Of a stretch of 64,000 bases of DNA, positions 17,722 through 26,544 are shown one piece after another. This stretch comes from Rhodococcus zopfii NBRC 100606 = JCM 9919 (GTDB lineage: Bacteria; Actinomycetota; Actinomycetes; Mycobacteriales; Mycobacteriaceae). A program made the position numbers and the translations under genes. The notes under the pieces are model-generated. The model had not been told where the DNA came from. It saw only the letters and a program-made list of their open reading frames with translations, and did no database searches. The stretch's first letter is position 1. Every line of letters begins with the position of its first letter. The stretch is from assembly GCF_001895025.1 (NCBI RefSeq), contig NZ_BCXI01000038.1, positions 26,993-90,992 of the forward strand, read 5' to 3'.

Positions 17722-17919
17722 TCCATCGAGCCCCGGGCGCGCACGGCTGGAGTCACCGCCAGCTTCCGCGCCCGCCCTGCATCGAACATCAACCGGCGGA
17801 TGCGACGGTGCGCGAGCGCTCACAGATGCACGGGCTGTCCACCTTGTGGTTCGGCGACGGTGTCCGCGCAGTCGCCGGGACTATCCGGATAACGGTGGAT
17901 CCGGTTCTGGCACACAGGT

Positions 17920-18075
17920 TTAGTTCTCACTTGGTGTGATTCGGCCTTCGAACGTGATAGCGAAGGCGTTGAGGGCCGGCTTCCACATCGCTGCCCATCG
18001 TGCTCTTCCCTTCCCGGTCGGGTCCAGTGCCCGGGTCGCCAGATACAGGCACTTGATCGCGGCTTGCTCGTTGGT
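17920..18075 (-). pseudogene. IS256-family transposase, C-terminal remnant
   Basis: On the minus strand the region translates as FHRTNEQAAIKCLYLATRAL, then DPTGKGRARWAAMWKPALNAF and AITFEGRITPSEN before a TAA at 17920. The NEQAAIKCLYL...WKPALNAFAITF pattern is the usual end of IS256-type transposases. An in-frame TGA lies directly upstream and the rest of the gene is missing. Confidence 0.7.
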
Positions 18076-18093
18076 TCTGTGGAATCACGATTG

Positions 18094-19179
18094 TCAAGTT
18101 CGTGCTGGTCGGCCATGGTTGACAGCGACGATCGGCAACGGGGTGGCGGTCAGTTGGCGTGGTGTTGTTCCGGCCGGGGTCGGAACGTCGGCGAGGCGTT
18201 GCAGTAGCTGCTCGAGGGCGGCTTGGTCGTCTTCGACGGCCGCTTGTTCATCGTCGGTGAGCGGGATGCTGACGAGCATGCGCTGAAGGTTCGATTTCGC
18301 TTGTAGAAGTTGGCTTTTGCTGGACTCTTTGGGTATGTAGAAGTCGCAGCGGGCGCAGGCCACGCGGTGCGGGCATTGCTCGAAGAAGGTGTAGCTGCAG
18401 AATCCGTGGCCGAGGTCGTAGTGCTGCCAAGGCTCACCAGCGGCGGCAGCGCCGGAGGTCGCCGCGTCGCGGTCGACGAGGACTTCGATGGTGCGGACGT
18501 TGCGGGCGAAGTAGCCGGCGTCGTTGTATGCCTTGGCCAGGGTATTCGGGGTAATTCTGGCGTAGTGCTGGGTCGATTCCGGGCTGCGGTGCCCGAGCCA
18601 GGCCTGCAGCTCGAACAGCGTCATCGGTTCCTTGGCGTTGTAGAGCTGTGTCGCGATGGTGGAGCGAGCGCGGTGGCTGGTGATCGGCCCGCGAACGTCG
18701 GCGGCTGGAATGTCGGCCTTGCGGCAGAGCGCGGGGATGATCGTGTCGTTGATGTAGTTCTTGCTGATCCGCCCGGCCCGGACTGCGAACAGGAAGTGCA
18801 CCTTCTCACCGGTTTTCCGGTCCAGCATCGGTGGTTGCGCGGGGTGCAGGGGCTGCCATGCTTCGATCGCCCGGCCCAACAGCGGGTCGACGGGCTTGGT
18901 GAACGCGGTGCCGGTCTTGTGGGTAGGGATATCGAGCAGACAGACCGATGAGTCGGTCTGCTGTGGGTCGTCGCCGACGGCGGGCTGATCGTGTTGCCAG
19001 CGGATGCAGCCGACCCGAAGCCGGGCGATTTCGTCGCTGCGCTGGCCGGCGAACAGCCAGGTCAGCGTGACGGCGCGGACCATGTCGACCGGGTGGGCCC
19101 CGGGTCCTGCGGGCAGGTCGCCGGGATCGAGGTTGAGGCCGGCCCAGAGAAGTTTGGCCCAGAGGTCATCGGCGATCAC
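18094..19179 (-). pseudogene. Tyrosine recombinase, 5'-truncated
   Basis: The open frame from 19179 has 361 residues, but the apparent GTG start begins inside the catalytic domain and related integrases are much longer at the N-terminus. Catalytic residues visible are the first Arg (GQRSDEIARLR), HRxR-type SHRARSTIA, and WLGHRSPESTQHYARI with the nucleophile Tyr. A Cys-rich zinc-like stretch (CSYTFFEQCPHRVACARC) follows, as in large actinobacterial integrases. The catalytic part is intact, but the core-binding domain is missing, so activity is doubtful. Confidence 0.75.
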
Positions 19180-19189
19180 TCGGGGGTCG

Positions 19190-19612
19190 GGTCAGCGCGT
19201 GGACAACCTCGCCGTCTACCTGTCGCTCGGCAGCGAGCCCGCCCGACTGCCCGCACCGCTCGACCAGCTCGCGCTCGACCTGGTCGTCAACCGGTATCGC
19301 GGCCGCGCTGCCCTGGCCCGTGTCACCGATCACGACTGGCTTTTTCCCGGTGTCCGCGCAGGGACCCCAATGACCAGTGGCCACCTCAACGCACGCCTCA
19401 AAAGCCTCGGTGTCCCCGCGCGAGCCGCACGGCAGACGACACTGATGGACCTTGCCGGTCAATTGCCCGCGGCCGTTCTCTCCGCGCTTCTCGGGATCGA
19501 CGTCACGACAGCCCAGGGCTGGGCAATCGAGGCCGGCCATCGCAGCGCCTACGGCGCCCTCGTCGCCACCCGACGCGTTTCCGAGCGCCCCGCAGCCGAC
19601 GAGATGTCCTGA
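19190..19612 (+). pseudogene. Second recombinase-like gene, C-terminal fragment
   Basis: The plus strand reads VDNLAVYLSLGSEPARLPAP, LDQLALDLVVNR, WLFPGVRAGTPMTSGHLNAR and AAVLSALLGIDVTTAQGW, ending at 19612. This resembles the C-terminal part of actinobacterial phage-integrase-like proteins but lacks the start and the usual Tyr motif. It faces away from the truncated recombinase on the other strand; both are cut at about 19180-19196. Confidence 0.55.
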
Positions 19613-19688
19613 CACGAAGGCGCCCTGTTCGCTGCCGCCGGATCATCCTCGGATTCACGACAGCAGATCGGACGGAGGCTGCGACCGT

Positions 19689-20729
19689 CTACCGGACCAT
19701 CCGTCTGACCAGGTACCGGGCGTCGCGGCCGACGCCGCGCAGTGATGCGGAGGAGAGGCTGCGTTGCCATTCGAGGCCGACGTAGCCGAGACCCTGATGG
19801 GTGGTGGACACGCCCTTTCGGTGGTGAGGGAGCCCGGTGTCGGTGAGCGCGCCGAGGTCGGCGAGGTAGGGCAGGTGCGGGGTGTAGCCGGTGGCGAGAA
19901 TGATCGTGTCCACCTCGGTGGTGGTGCCGTCCGGCCAGAGCGCGGTGCGGCCGTCGAGACCGGTGAACATCTGGCGGGCCTGGGGTTTCCCGGTAGCGAG
20001 GGCGGTGCGGTAACGGCCCGTATCGAACACCGGCGCGGTCGGAGTCCGGTGGAGCAGAGATCCGATCGGGAGAGTGTCGATACCGGTGACGGTGAACCAG
20101 AAGTGCATGTCACGGCCGAGGGGGCGTTGGGGCACGAACTTCGGTGGTGTGCGACTGGCGAGGGTGACGCGGGCGGTGTCGGCGAGTTCCGCGGCAATCT
20201 GGACGGCGGAGTTCCCGGCGCCGACGACGATGACGTCCTCGCCGGCGTGGTCGGCGGGATTGCGGTAGGTGCTTGCGTGGATGATCGTGCCGGCGAACCT
20301 GTCCTGACCGGGCAGGGCCGGGATGGCGGGTGATCCGAATCCGCCGGTGGCGGCAACGATCCGCGGTGCTGTGAACGTTTCCCGGGTGTCGGTGGTGGCG
20401 GTGTAGAGGTGGCCGTCGTGGGCGACGGCCGTCACACGCTGGTTGACGTGGATGTCGGCGTCGAGAATCTTGGCATAGCGGCGCAGGTAGTCGACGACCT
20501 CGTCGCGGTGCGGGTAGCGGTCTCCGTCGCCGGGGAACGGAAGTCCGGGCAGGGCACTGTATTTCGCGGGCGAGAACAAGGTGAGGCTGTCGTAGTAGTG
20601 CGGCCAGGATCCGACGGGTTCGTGCGATGCCTCGAGCACCGCGGTGCGCAGGTGTGCGCGGCGCAGTGCGGAGGCGGCGGCGAGGCCGGATTGGCCGCCG
20701 CCGATGACGAGGGCGTCGTAGTCGGGCAT
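19689..20729 (-). CDS. arsO: ArsO-like flavin monooxygenase
   Basis: 346 residues with two dinucleotide-binding motifs: FAD (VIGGGQSGLAAA, 8-19) and NADPH (VVGAGNSAVQIAAEL). The sequence SLTLFSPAKYSALPGLPFPG is typical of ArsO and related oxidoreductases in arsenic clusters. The substrate is not experimentally clear for this family, though an oxidation of organic arsenicals or thiols is often suggested. Last gene of the minus-strand unit 19689-23321. A second, more distant copy lies at 43527-44588. Confidence 0.75.
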   Translation of the reverse strand: MPDYDALVIGGGQSGLAAASALRRAHLRTAVLEASHEPVGSWPHYYDSLTLFSPAKYSALPGLPFPGDGDRYPHRDEVVDYLRRYAKILDADIHVNQRVTAVAHDGHLYTATTDTRETFTAPRIVAATGGFGSPAIPALPGQDRFAGTIIHASTYRNPADHAGEDVIVVGAGNSAVQIAAELADTARVTLASRTPPKFVPQRPLGRDMHFWFTVTGIDTLPIGSLLHRTPTAPVFDTGRYRTALATGKPQARQMFTGLDGRTALWPDGTTTEVDTIILATGYTPHLPYLADLGALTDTGLPHHRKGVSTTHQGLGYVGLEWQRSLSSASLRGVGRDARYLVRRMVR

Positions 20730-20744
20730 CGGGTTCCTTGCAGG

Positions 20745-21968
20745 TCAGGGTGTGGGTTCGGTGGTGCGCCGGGGTAGGGAGGCGGCGGCGAATCCTGCGC
20801 CGGCCAGGGCGATGGCGCCGAGAACGAGGTAGGCGCGGGTGTAGCTTCCGGTCCAGGTGGACAGTGCGGTGCCGGCCCACGGCGCGAGGGCCATGACGAT
20901 GACGATCGGTGCGGACATCAGGCCGTTGAGACGGCCGTAGTGGGTGGCGCCCCAGCGGTCGGTGATGGCGGTGGCCTGGACGAGGGTGAACACACCGCGC
21001 ACCAGTCCGGCGCCGATGGCGACGCCGATGAGCGCGACGACGGTGTCGGCGACACCGAGCAGGGCGGTGGTGGCGGCGGTGGCGGCGATGATGCCGACCG
21101 TGCGGCCGAGTGGCCCAGTGCGAGCGGACAGTGGCAGGTAGCCGATCCGCCCGAGGACCTGTCCGGCGCCGCCGAGGCCGAGGGTGAGCGCGGCCAGGCC
21201 GGGGGAGAACCCCTGCTCGATGAGCAACGGGACGAGGTTGAACACGCCGGCGAACGCCGCGAACGCGGCCAGGGCTAGGGCGATCACGAGGGCGGCGAAC
21301 GCGCGACTGCGGGAGGCGTCACGGTGATCGGTGGCCTGTTGTCCGGGATGCTGCGGCGGATCGGGCCAGTGACCGCGCAGACCGACGTAGTGCCCGGGAA
21401 TGGTGACGGCGGCGAGGATCACGGCGAGGACGAGATAGGTTGCCCGCCAGTCGTATCGATCGACGAGCGCCGCGGTGAGCGGCGCGAACACGGTGCTGGC
21501 CAGACCGGCGGCGAGGGTGAGGATCATCAGCGCCTTGACGTGATCGGAGCCGTACCAGCGGGTCAGGGCCGCGAACGCGGGCGGGTAGAGCACCGCGCCC
21601 ATCGCGGCGCCGGCCAGCACCCACCCTGCGTAGAACCACGGCAGCGTCGGGGCCCATGCCACGAGCAGCAGCGACGGCACCGCGAGGACCGAGCCGGCGG
21701 TCATCACCGTGCGGGGACCGCCGGCATCGAGGATCCGTCCGACGGGGATCCCGACCAGCGCGGCGACCAGCTGGCTGATCGAGAAGGCCGCGACGATCAC
21801 AGAGGCGGACCATCCGCTCTCACGGGAGATCGCCACCGACAGAACGGGGAAGGCGTAGTAGAGGATTCCCCAGCTGGTGATCTCGGTCAGGCACAGGGTG
21901 GCGAGCACCCGCCGCAGACCGGCGCGATCGAGGGTGCCGATCTGCGGCGTGGTGGTCGTCTCCGTCAC
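20745..21968 (-). CDS. MFS transporter of an arsenic unit
   Basis: 407 residues with about 12 membrane segments and the MFS inter-helix features (GRILDAGGPRTVM between helices 2 and 3, GRIGYLPLSARTGPLGR between 8 and 9). Lies between two flavoprotein genes controlled by an ArsR-type operator, so export of an arsenical is likely. It is not next to a GAPDH gene, which argues against the ArsJ arsenate-export system. Spacing of 6 and 15 bases to its neighbours supports one transcript. Confidence 0.7.
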   Translation of the reverse strand: MTETTTTPQIGTLDRAGLRRVLATLCLTEITSWGILYYAFPVLSVAISRESGWSASVIVAAFSISQLVAALVGIPVGRILDAGGPRTVMTAGSVLAVPSLLLVAWAPTLPWFYAGWVLAGAAMGAVLYPPAFAALTRWYGSDHVKALMILTLAAGLASTVFAPLTAALVDRYDWRATYLVLAVILAAVTIPGHYVGLRGHWPDPPQHPGQQATDHRDASRSRAFAALVIALALAAFAAFAGVFNLVPLLIEQGFSPGLAALTLGLGGAGQVLGRIGYLPLSARTGPLGRTVGIIAATAATTALLGVADTVVALIGVAIGAGLVRGVFTLVQATAITDRWGATHYGRLNGLMSAPIVIVMALAPWAGTALSTWTGSYTRAYLVLGAIALAGAGFAAASLPRRTTEPTP

Positions 21969-21974
21969 CGGTGT

Positions 21975-23321
21975 CTACCGGCCCGACGGCGAGGCGAGGG
22001 TGACCAGCTCCGGTGCCGCGGGGGCGCCGCAGCACCCACCGCCGCCCTCGGCGGTGTCGGCGTTCGGGTCGTCGAACACGCCCGCGCCGCCGCATACCCC
22101 GGTCTCGGGCAGGACCAGCTCGACCCGGTTCGCGGCCTCGTGGTCGCCGGCGAGGTGGGCTGCGATGGACCGGACCTGTTCGTAGCCGGTCATCGCGAGG
22201 AACGTCGGGGCGCGGCCGTAGCTCTTCATCCCCACGACGTACACGTTCGGTTCGGGGTGGGTCAGTTCGCGGACCCCGTGCGGGTAGACGGTGCCGCAGG
22301 AGTGCACGTTCGGGTCGATCAACGGCGCCAACTCCACCGGTGCCTGCAAGACCGGGTCGAGACCGAGGCGGATCTCCGACAGCCACGACAGGTCGGGGCG
22401 GAACCCGGTCAGCGCGACGACCTGGTCCACCGCGTCGATTCGCTGACCGGCGTCGGAGACCAGGGCGATCTGGCCGTCGCCGTCGGATTCGACCGTGGCG
22501 GTGCGGAATCCCGTCACCACCTGCAGCAGTCCGTCGTCGACGGCCTTCTTCGCACGCAACCCGAGGGCGCCGCGGGCGGGCAACTGGTCCTCGTCGCCAC
22601 CACCGAATGCAGTCCCGACCCCGGCGCGGCGCACCGCCCAGGTGATCCGGGTGCCCGGCGCGTCCGCGGCGAGCGAGGCGAGGGCAACGATCGCGGTCAG
22701 CGCGGAGTGGCCGGCGCCGGCGATCACCGTGTGCTTGCCCGCGTACTCGGCGCGGACCTGCGGGTCGTCGAGGTCGGGGACGCGGTAGGAGATGCGGGCA
22801 GCCGCGGCGTGTTCCCCGGCCGCGGGCAGGCCTTCGCTGCCGAGCGGGTTCGGTGCGCCCCACGTTCCGGAGGCGTCGATCACCGCACTCGCGAGGATCC
22901 GGTCCTCGGTGCCGTCTGTGCGGCGAATGTGCACCGACAACGGTTCGGTGTCGCGTCCGGCGTCGACGATCCGGTCGCGACCGCGACGCGCGACGCCGAC
23001 GACCTCGGTGTTCGGCTGGACCGCATCACCGAGAGCATCGGCGAGCGGGACGAGGTAGTCGCTGGCCCACTGCGATCCGGTCGGATACGCCTCGGGGTCC
23101 GGGTGGGTCCAGCCGGCGGCGGTCAGCAGCCGCTGCGCGGCCGGGTCGACCAGCTCGGACCAGCGGGAGAACAGTCGGACGTGGTTCCACTGTGCGACCG
23201 CCGCTCCGGCGGCCGGGCCGCGCTCGAACACCAGCGGGGTCAGTCCTCGTTCGCGTAGCTCGGCGGCGGCGGCCAGGCCGATCGGGCCGGCGCCCACGAC
23301 AACAACGGGCAGGTCGGACAT
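21975..23321 (-). CDS. FAD/NAD(P)-dependent flavoprotein of an arsenic unit
   Basis: 448 residues. The ATG at 23321 (MSDLPVVVVGAGPIGLAAAA) is chosen because AAAGGTG lies 7 bases upstream. FAD motif VVGAGPIGLAAAAEL, second dinucleotide motif VIAGAGHSALTAIVAL. The C-terminus carries Cys residues in VCGGAGVFDD and GGGGCCGAP, which could bind As(III). First gene of the minus-strand unit, divergent from the ArsR fusion gene. Similar flavoproteins are common in actinobacterial ars clusters; the reaction is not established. Confidence 0.7.
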   Translation of the reverse strand: MSDLPVVVVGAGPIGLAAAAELRERGLTPLVFERGPAAGAAVAQWNHVRLFSRWSELVDPAAQRLLTAAGWTHPDPEAYPTGSQWASDYLVPLADALGDAVQPNTEVVGVARRGRDRIVDAGRDTEPLSVHIRRTDGTEDRILASAVIDASGTWGAPNPLGSEGLPAAGEHAAAARISYRVPDLDDPQVRAEYAGKHTVIAGAGHSALTAIVALASLAADAPGTRITWAVRRAGVGTAFGGGDEDQLPARGALGLRAKKAVDDGLLQVVTGFRTATVESDGDGQIALVSDAGQRIDAVDQVVALTGFRPDLSWLSEIRLGLDPVLQAPVELAPLIDPNVHSCGTVYPHGVRELTHPEPNVYVVGMKSYGRAPTFLAMTGYEQVRSIAAHLAGDHEAANRVELVLPETGVCGGAGVFDDPNADTAEGGGGCCGAPAAPELVTLASPSGR

Positions 23322-23335
23322 CTCAAACACCTTTC

Positions 23336-23412
23336 ATCGACGATCATCGATCAACTCACTTCCCGACTGTATCGACGTCCATCGATGAATGCAACCATCG
23401 ACGAACATCGAT
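23336..23412. promoter_or_regulatory. Three-copy ArsR-type operator and divergent promoters
   Basis: Three near-identical sites: ATCGACGATCATCGAT (23336-23351), ATCGACGTCCATCGAT (23371-23386) and ATCGACGAACATCGAT (23397-23412). Each is an imperfect inverted repeat ATCGA-N6-TCGAT. For the minus-strand unit, -35 TTGCAT (23394-23389) and -10 TACAGT (23371-23366) are spaced by 17 bp with site 2 between them. For the plus-strand gene, -10 TATAGT (23412-23417) lies 7 bases before the ATG, with site 3 directly ahead. Site 1 would be in the minus-strand leader. The layout fits repression of both directions by the ArsR domain of the gene at 23424. Confidence 0.75.
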
Positions 23413-23423
23413 ATAGTGAGGTC

Positions 23424-24296
23424 ATGACTTCCCTGGACATGCCGGTCGCCGCGACCGCCCGCCCCACCGCGGCGGAGGCACTGGCGACCGAGGACGCCGC
23501 AACGTACGCCGCCTGGTTCGCGTGCCTGGCCGAACCGACCCGGGTGCGGCTGCTGCACCAGGTCGCGAGCACTCCCGCCGGGATTACCGTCGGCGAACTG
23601 GCCGATGCGCTCGGGATCGGGCAGCCGACCGTCTCCCATCACGTCCGCAAACTCGCCGACGTCGGGTTCGTGCGCGTCCACAAGGACGGCACCAGCACCG
23701 TCGTCGTGGTCAACCCGACCTGCTGCACCGGCCTGCCGCAGGCCGCCGACGTGGTCATGGGCACGCTCGCCCCACGCCCGTGCTGCCCGGATGATCTGCC
23801 CGCCGACGTCACTGTCCGCCCGATGCAGGGCGACGACTGGGACGCGGTGCGCCGCATTTACGGCGAGGGCATCGCCACCAAGGCCGCGACCTTCACCGCC
23901 GAGGTCCCCACCCGCGAGGTCCTCGACAAACAGTGGCTCCCCGGGCACCGGTGGATCGCCGAGATCGACGGCACCGTCGTCGGATGGGCTGCCCTGAGTC
24001 CGGTGTCGAGCCGGGACTGCTACCACGGGGTCGCGGAGAACTCGGTGTACGTCGCCGCCGGGATGCGGGGCCGCGGCGTCGGCAAGGCGCTGCTGCGCAG
24101 CCAGGTCATCGCCGCCGACCAGGACGGCCTGTGGACCCTGCAGACCTCGATCTTCCCCGAGAACCGGGCAAGTATCGCCCTGCACCACTCGGCCGGATTC
24201 CGCACCGTCGGGGTTCGCGAGCGCATCGCCCAACTCGACGGCCAGTGGCGCGACACCGTCTTCCTCGAACGTCGCAGGCCCGCCAGCGAGCAATAG
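23424..24296 (+). CDS. ArsR repressor fused to ArsN-like N-acetyltransferase
   Basis: 290 residues. Residues about 25-110 form an ArsR winged helix (CLAEPTRVRLLHQVASTPAG, GQPTVSHHVRKLADVGFVRV). Cys pairs at CCTG and CCPDD follow and may sense As(III). Residues about 135-285 are a GNAT domain (VTVRPMQGDDWDAVRRIYGE, GRGVGKALL) of the phosphinothricin/arsinothricin acetyltransferase type. One protein may thus both sense arsenic and detoxify an organic arsenical. The ATG at 23424 fits a leaderless transcript from the -10 at 23412. A decayed copy is at 31180-31462. Confidence 0.8.
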   Translation: MTSLDMPVAATARPTAAEALATEDAATYAAWFACLAEPTRVRLLHQVASTPAGITVGELADALGIGQPTVSHHVRKLADVGFVRVHKDGTSTVVVVNPTCCTGLPQAADVVMGTLAPRPCCPDDLPADVTVRPMQGDDWDAVRRIYGEGIATKAATFTAEVPTREVLDKQWLPGHRWIAEIDGTVVGWAALSPVSSRDCYHGVAENSVYVAAGMRGRGVGKALLRSQVIAADQDGLWTLQTSIFPENRASIALHHSAGFRTVGVRERIAQLDGQWRDTVFLERRRPASEQ

Positions 24297-24654
24297 TCCA
24301 GTCCCGGTCGGTCGGGGTTGTCCAAGGATGGAGTGCACGATGTGCGCGATGGAGGAGGCGTGCCGTCGGCGAGCTTCTGCGCGAAGTCGGCGGGTTCGAT
24401 CACGCCGCGTAGGCGGACCGCAGCCGTGGCCGACGATAGTTGTCGTCGAATATGACTGCAATGCAATATTTTTCGAGTGTCAATCTCGTTGAGCTCCGAC
24501 AATTGGAGCCCCGGGATGGAGTCACCCATATCTACTACGCAGGATAGTATCTGGGTGTGATGTGCGAGCCCCGGCGATTGCCGTGCCCTTTCCGAGTGGC
24601 CCTTCTCTTCTCACCTCGAAGGCTCGATCTGCCGAGCTGTCCGGGGGTGCACGC
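24297..24654. other. Intergenic region before dsbA
   Basis: About 360 bases without a supported gene. An AT-rich core (GCAATGCAATATTTTTCG near 24459-24476) stands out and could be promoter DNA for the dsbA-VKOR pair. No repeat or terminator is convincing. Confidence 0.35.
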
Positions 24655-25314
24655 ATGAGTCGGGGAGCGAAGATCTCGCTGGCGCTCGTGGTCGTGTTCG
24701 TGGTTGCCGCCACCGCGATCCTGCTGGTCGGCCGCCCGGACAAAGACGCCGAGGATGGCACGGCTGCGGGCACGCCGGCCGTAGCCGCCGAGGTGGTCCG
24801 CCAGGACAGCCACCGGCTCTCCTCTGCTCCGCAGGGCAGCCCCGTGTTCGTGGAGTTCCTCGATTTCGAGTGTGAGGCATGCCGCGCGGTGTACCCGGCT
24901 ATCGAGGAGCTGCGCGCCGAGTACGGGGACCGGGTCAGCTTCGTGGTGCGCTACTTCCCCCTGCCCGGCCACTTCAACTCCGAGCGCGCAGCCCGCGCGG
25001 TGGAGGCGGCGGCCCAGCAAGGCCGGCTCGAGCAGATGTACCAGCGGATGTACGAAACGCAGACCGAGTGGGGCGAGCAACGCGTCCCCAAGGACGACGT
25101 CTTCCGCGGATATGCCGTCGACCTCGGACTCGACATGGCCGCGTACGACGCGGCCTACGCAGATCCCGCCACCGCAGCACGGGTCGCGTCCGACGTCGCC
25201 GACGGCGAAGCGCTCGGAGTGCAGGGCACCCCGACGTTCTTCCTCGACGGTCAGCGCTTCGAGCCTTCCACCTACCAGGACCTCATCGATGCGTTCGACG
25301 CCGCACTCGACTGA
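24655..25314 (+). CDS. Membrane-anchored DsbA-like thiol oxidase
   Basis: 219 residues from the ATG at 24655 (GGGGGTG upstream). One membrane anchor at 8-26, then a thioredoxin-fold DsbA domain with active-site C73-E-A-C76 and a cis-Pro loop (GTPTFFLDG). It should form disulfides in proteins outside the membrane. The VKOR gene overlaps its end by 26 bases and would reoxidise it. The location between arsenic and cadmium genes suggests protection or folding of extracytoplasmic thiol proteins under metal stress. Confidence 0.8.
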   Translation: MSRGAKISLALVVVFVVAATAILLVGRPDKDAEDGTAAGTPAVAAEVVRQDSHRLSSAPQGSPVFVEFLDFECEACRAVYPAIEELRAEYGDRVSFVVRYFPLPGHFNSERAARAVEAAAQQGRLEQMYQRMYETQTEWGEQRVPKDDVFRGYAVDLGLDMAAYDAAYADPATAARVASDVADGEALGVQGTPTFFLDGQRFEPSTYQDLIDAFDAALD

Positions 25315-25936
25315 CGCCGTCAACCCGCCGTCCGGTGCGGCTCGTGGCGGCGCCCCCTTCGGCCGGGCGCTGTCTTGGCTGCTGCTGGTCGGCGGGCTTG
25401 TCGGCCTGGGGGCGTCGTTCGTTCTCACGGTCGAGAAGTTCACCCTCGCCGCGAATCCCGACTACATACCGACTTGCAGTCTCAATCCCGTTCTCAACTG
25501 CGGCTCGATCATGTCCACGCCGCAGGCGGCGGTGTTCGGGTTTCCCAACTCGCTGCTCGGCATCGCCGGGTTTTCGGTGGTCGCGGCGACCGGTGCGGCG
25601 CTGCTTGCCGGCGCCCGGCTCGCCCGCTGGTACTGGCTCTCCTTGCAGGTCGGGGTGACTGCGGCGGCGGCGTTCGTGCACTGGCTGATCATCCAGAGTC
25701 TCTACGAGATCGGCGCCTTGTGCCCGTACTGCATGATCGTCTGGGCCGTGACGGTCCCGGTGTTCTGGTACGTCACCCTGCGCAACATCACCTACGGCGC
25801 CTTCATCGTTCGGCCGCGTAGCGCCGAACAGGTTTCTGCGGCAGGGCTGCACCTGCTCCCGATCACGGTGTGGTTCCTGATCGTCGCCGCACTGGTCATC
25901 CACCGCTTCTTCTCGTACTGGTCCGGCCTGATCTGA
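25289..25936 (+). CDS. Vitamin K epoxide reductase-family protein (VKOR)
   Basis: 215 residues with four to five membrane helices. Two Cys pairs are in place: loop cysteines C63 and C71 (CSLNPVLNC) and the CPYC motif C145/C148. In actinobacteria VKOR replaces DsbB and passes electrons from DsbA to quinone. The start at 25289 is inside the dsbA gene, an arrangement that couples their translation. Confidence 0.85.
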   Translation: MRSTPHSTDAVNPPSGAARGGAPFGRALSWLLLVGGLVGLGASFVLTVEKFTLAANPDYIPTCSLNPVLNCGSIMSTPQAAVFGFPNSLLGIAGFSVVAATGAALLAGARLARWYWLSLQVGVTAAAAFVHWLIIQSLYEIGALCPYCMIVWAVTVPVFWYVTLRNITYGAFIVRPRSAEQVSAAGLHLLPITVWFLIVAALVIHRFFSYWSGLI

Positions 25937-26152
25937 CTCGTTGATCGGCCCGAAGCGCGGTTCGGGAGGTTGCGGCCTTCCGGGACGAGGGTTGTCGATC
26001 GCGGTCGGCATCAGGGCCGGTGCGGACGGTGACCGCTCGATGGTCAGGGCATGGTGCGCCACGGGTGGGGGTGACGGTGACGAACACCGCCACCGCCACC
26101 GCCGCGGCCGGGAGGTGGGCAGGGTTTAATTCATCGCCGAAATCCGGTTATT

Positions 26153-26168
26153 ATCGTCATATGACGAT
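26153..26168. promoter_or_regulatory. Palindromic operator over the cmtR-like start codon
   Basis: Perfect 16-bp palindrome ATCGTCATATGACGAT whose right half starts with the ATG at 26161. A -10-like TATTAT is at 26149-26154, 7 bases before the ATG, and no ribosome binding sequence is seen, so the mRNA is probably leaderless. A repressor bound here would cover the transcription start. Confidence 0.6.
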
Positions 26169-26544
26169 GAATGATGTGGATGGGTGCCTTGCCGCGGCGG
26201 GCGCCGGTTCGGAGCTGGGTGCGGCGGTGGCGTTGTTCCACAGCCTCTCCGACGGAACCCGGCTGGCGATCGTGCGCCGCCTCGCCGACGGAGAGGCGAG
26301 GGTCGCGGACCTGGTCGAAGCGCTCGGATTGGCACAGTCGACGGTGTCGGCACACGTGGCCTGCCTGCGTGATTGCGGCCTGGTGACCGGCCGCCCGCAG
26401 GGTCGGCAGGTGTTCTACTCCCTGGCCCGACCCGAGTTGCTGGACCTGCTCGCCGCCGCCGAAACCCTCCTGGACGCAACCGGCAACGCGGTCGCACTCT
26501 GCCCGAACTACGGCACCGACACCGGCGCGGGGGTGACGGCATGA
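26161..26544 (+). CDS. CmtR/CadC-like metal-sensing repressor
   Basis: 127 residues, ArsR/SmtB fold (SDGTRLAIVRRLADGE, AQSTVSAHVACLRDCGL). The CmtR metal-binding pattern is conserved: C68-x3-C72 in the recognition helix and C114 near the C-terminus (CPNYG). CmtR proteins release DNA on binding Cd(II) or Pb(II). The gene overlaps the P-type ATPase gene by 4 bases and is preceded by a palindrome at its start codon, so it likely regulates its own operon. Confidence 0.85.
   Translation: MTMNDVDGCLAAAGAGSELGAAVALFHSLSDGTRLAIVRRLADGEARVADLVEALGLAQSTVSAHVACLRDCGLVTGRPQGRQVFYSLARPELLDLLAAAETLLDATGNAVALCPNYGTDTGAGVTA

Noticed and set aside
17820..18116. 98-residue minus-strand open frame
   Set aside because: It overlaps the IS256 remnant in a different frame; the remnant frame matches transposase sequence, this one does not.
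20745..21968. ArsJ assignment of the MFS transporter
   Set aside because: ArsJ works with a GAPDH gene next to it; none is present, so a specific name is not justified.
21324..23258. Plus-strand 644-residue open frame
   Set aside because: It is an antisense shadow of the MFS and flavoprotein genes, which have clear motifs; its sequence is rich in Arg/Gly/Asp without domains.
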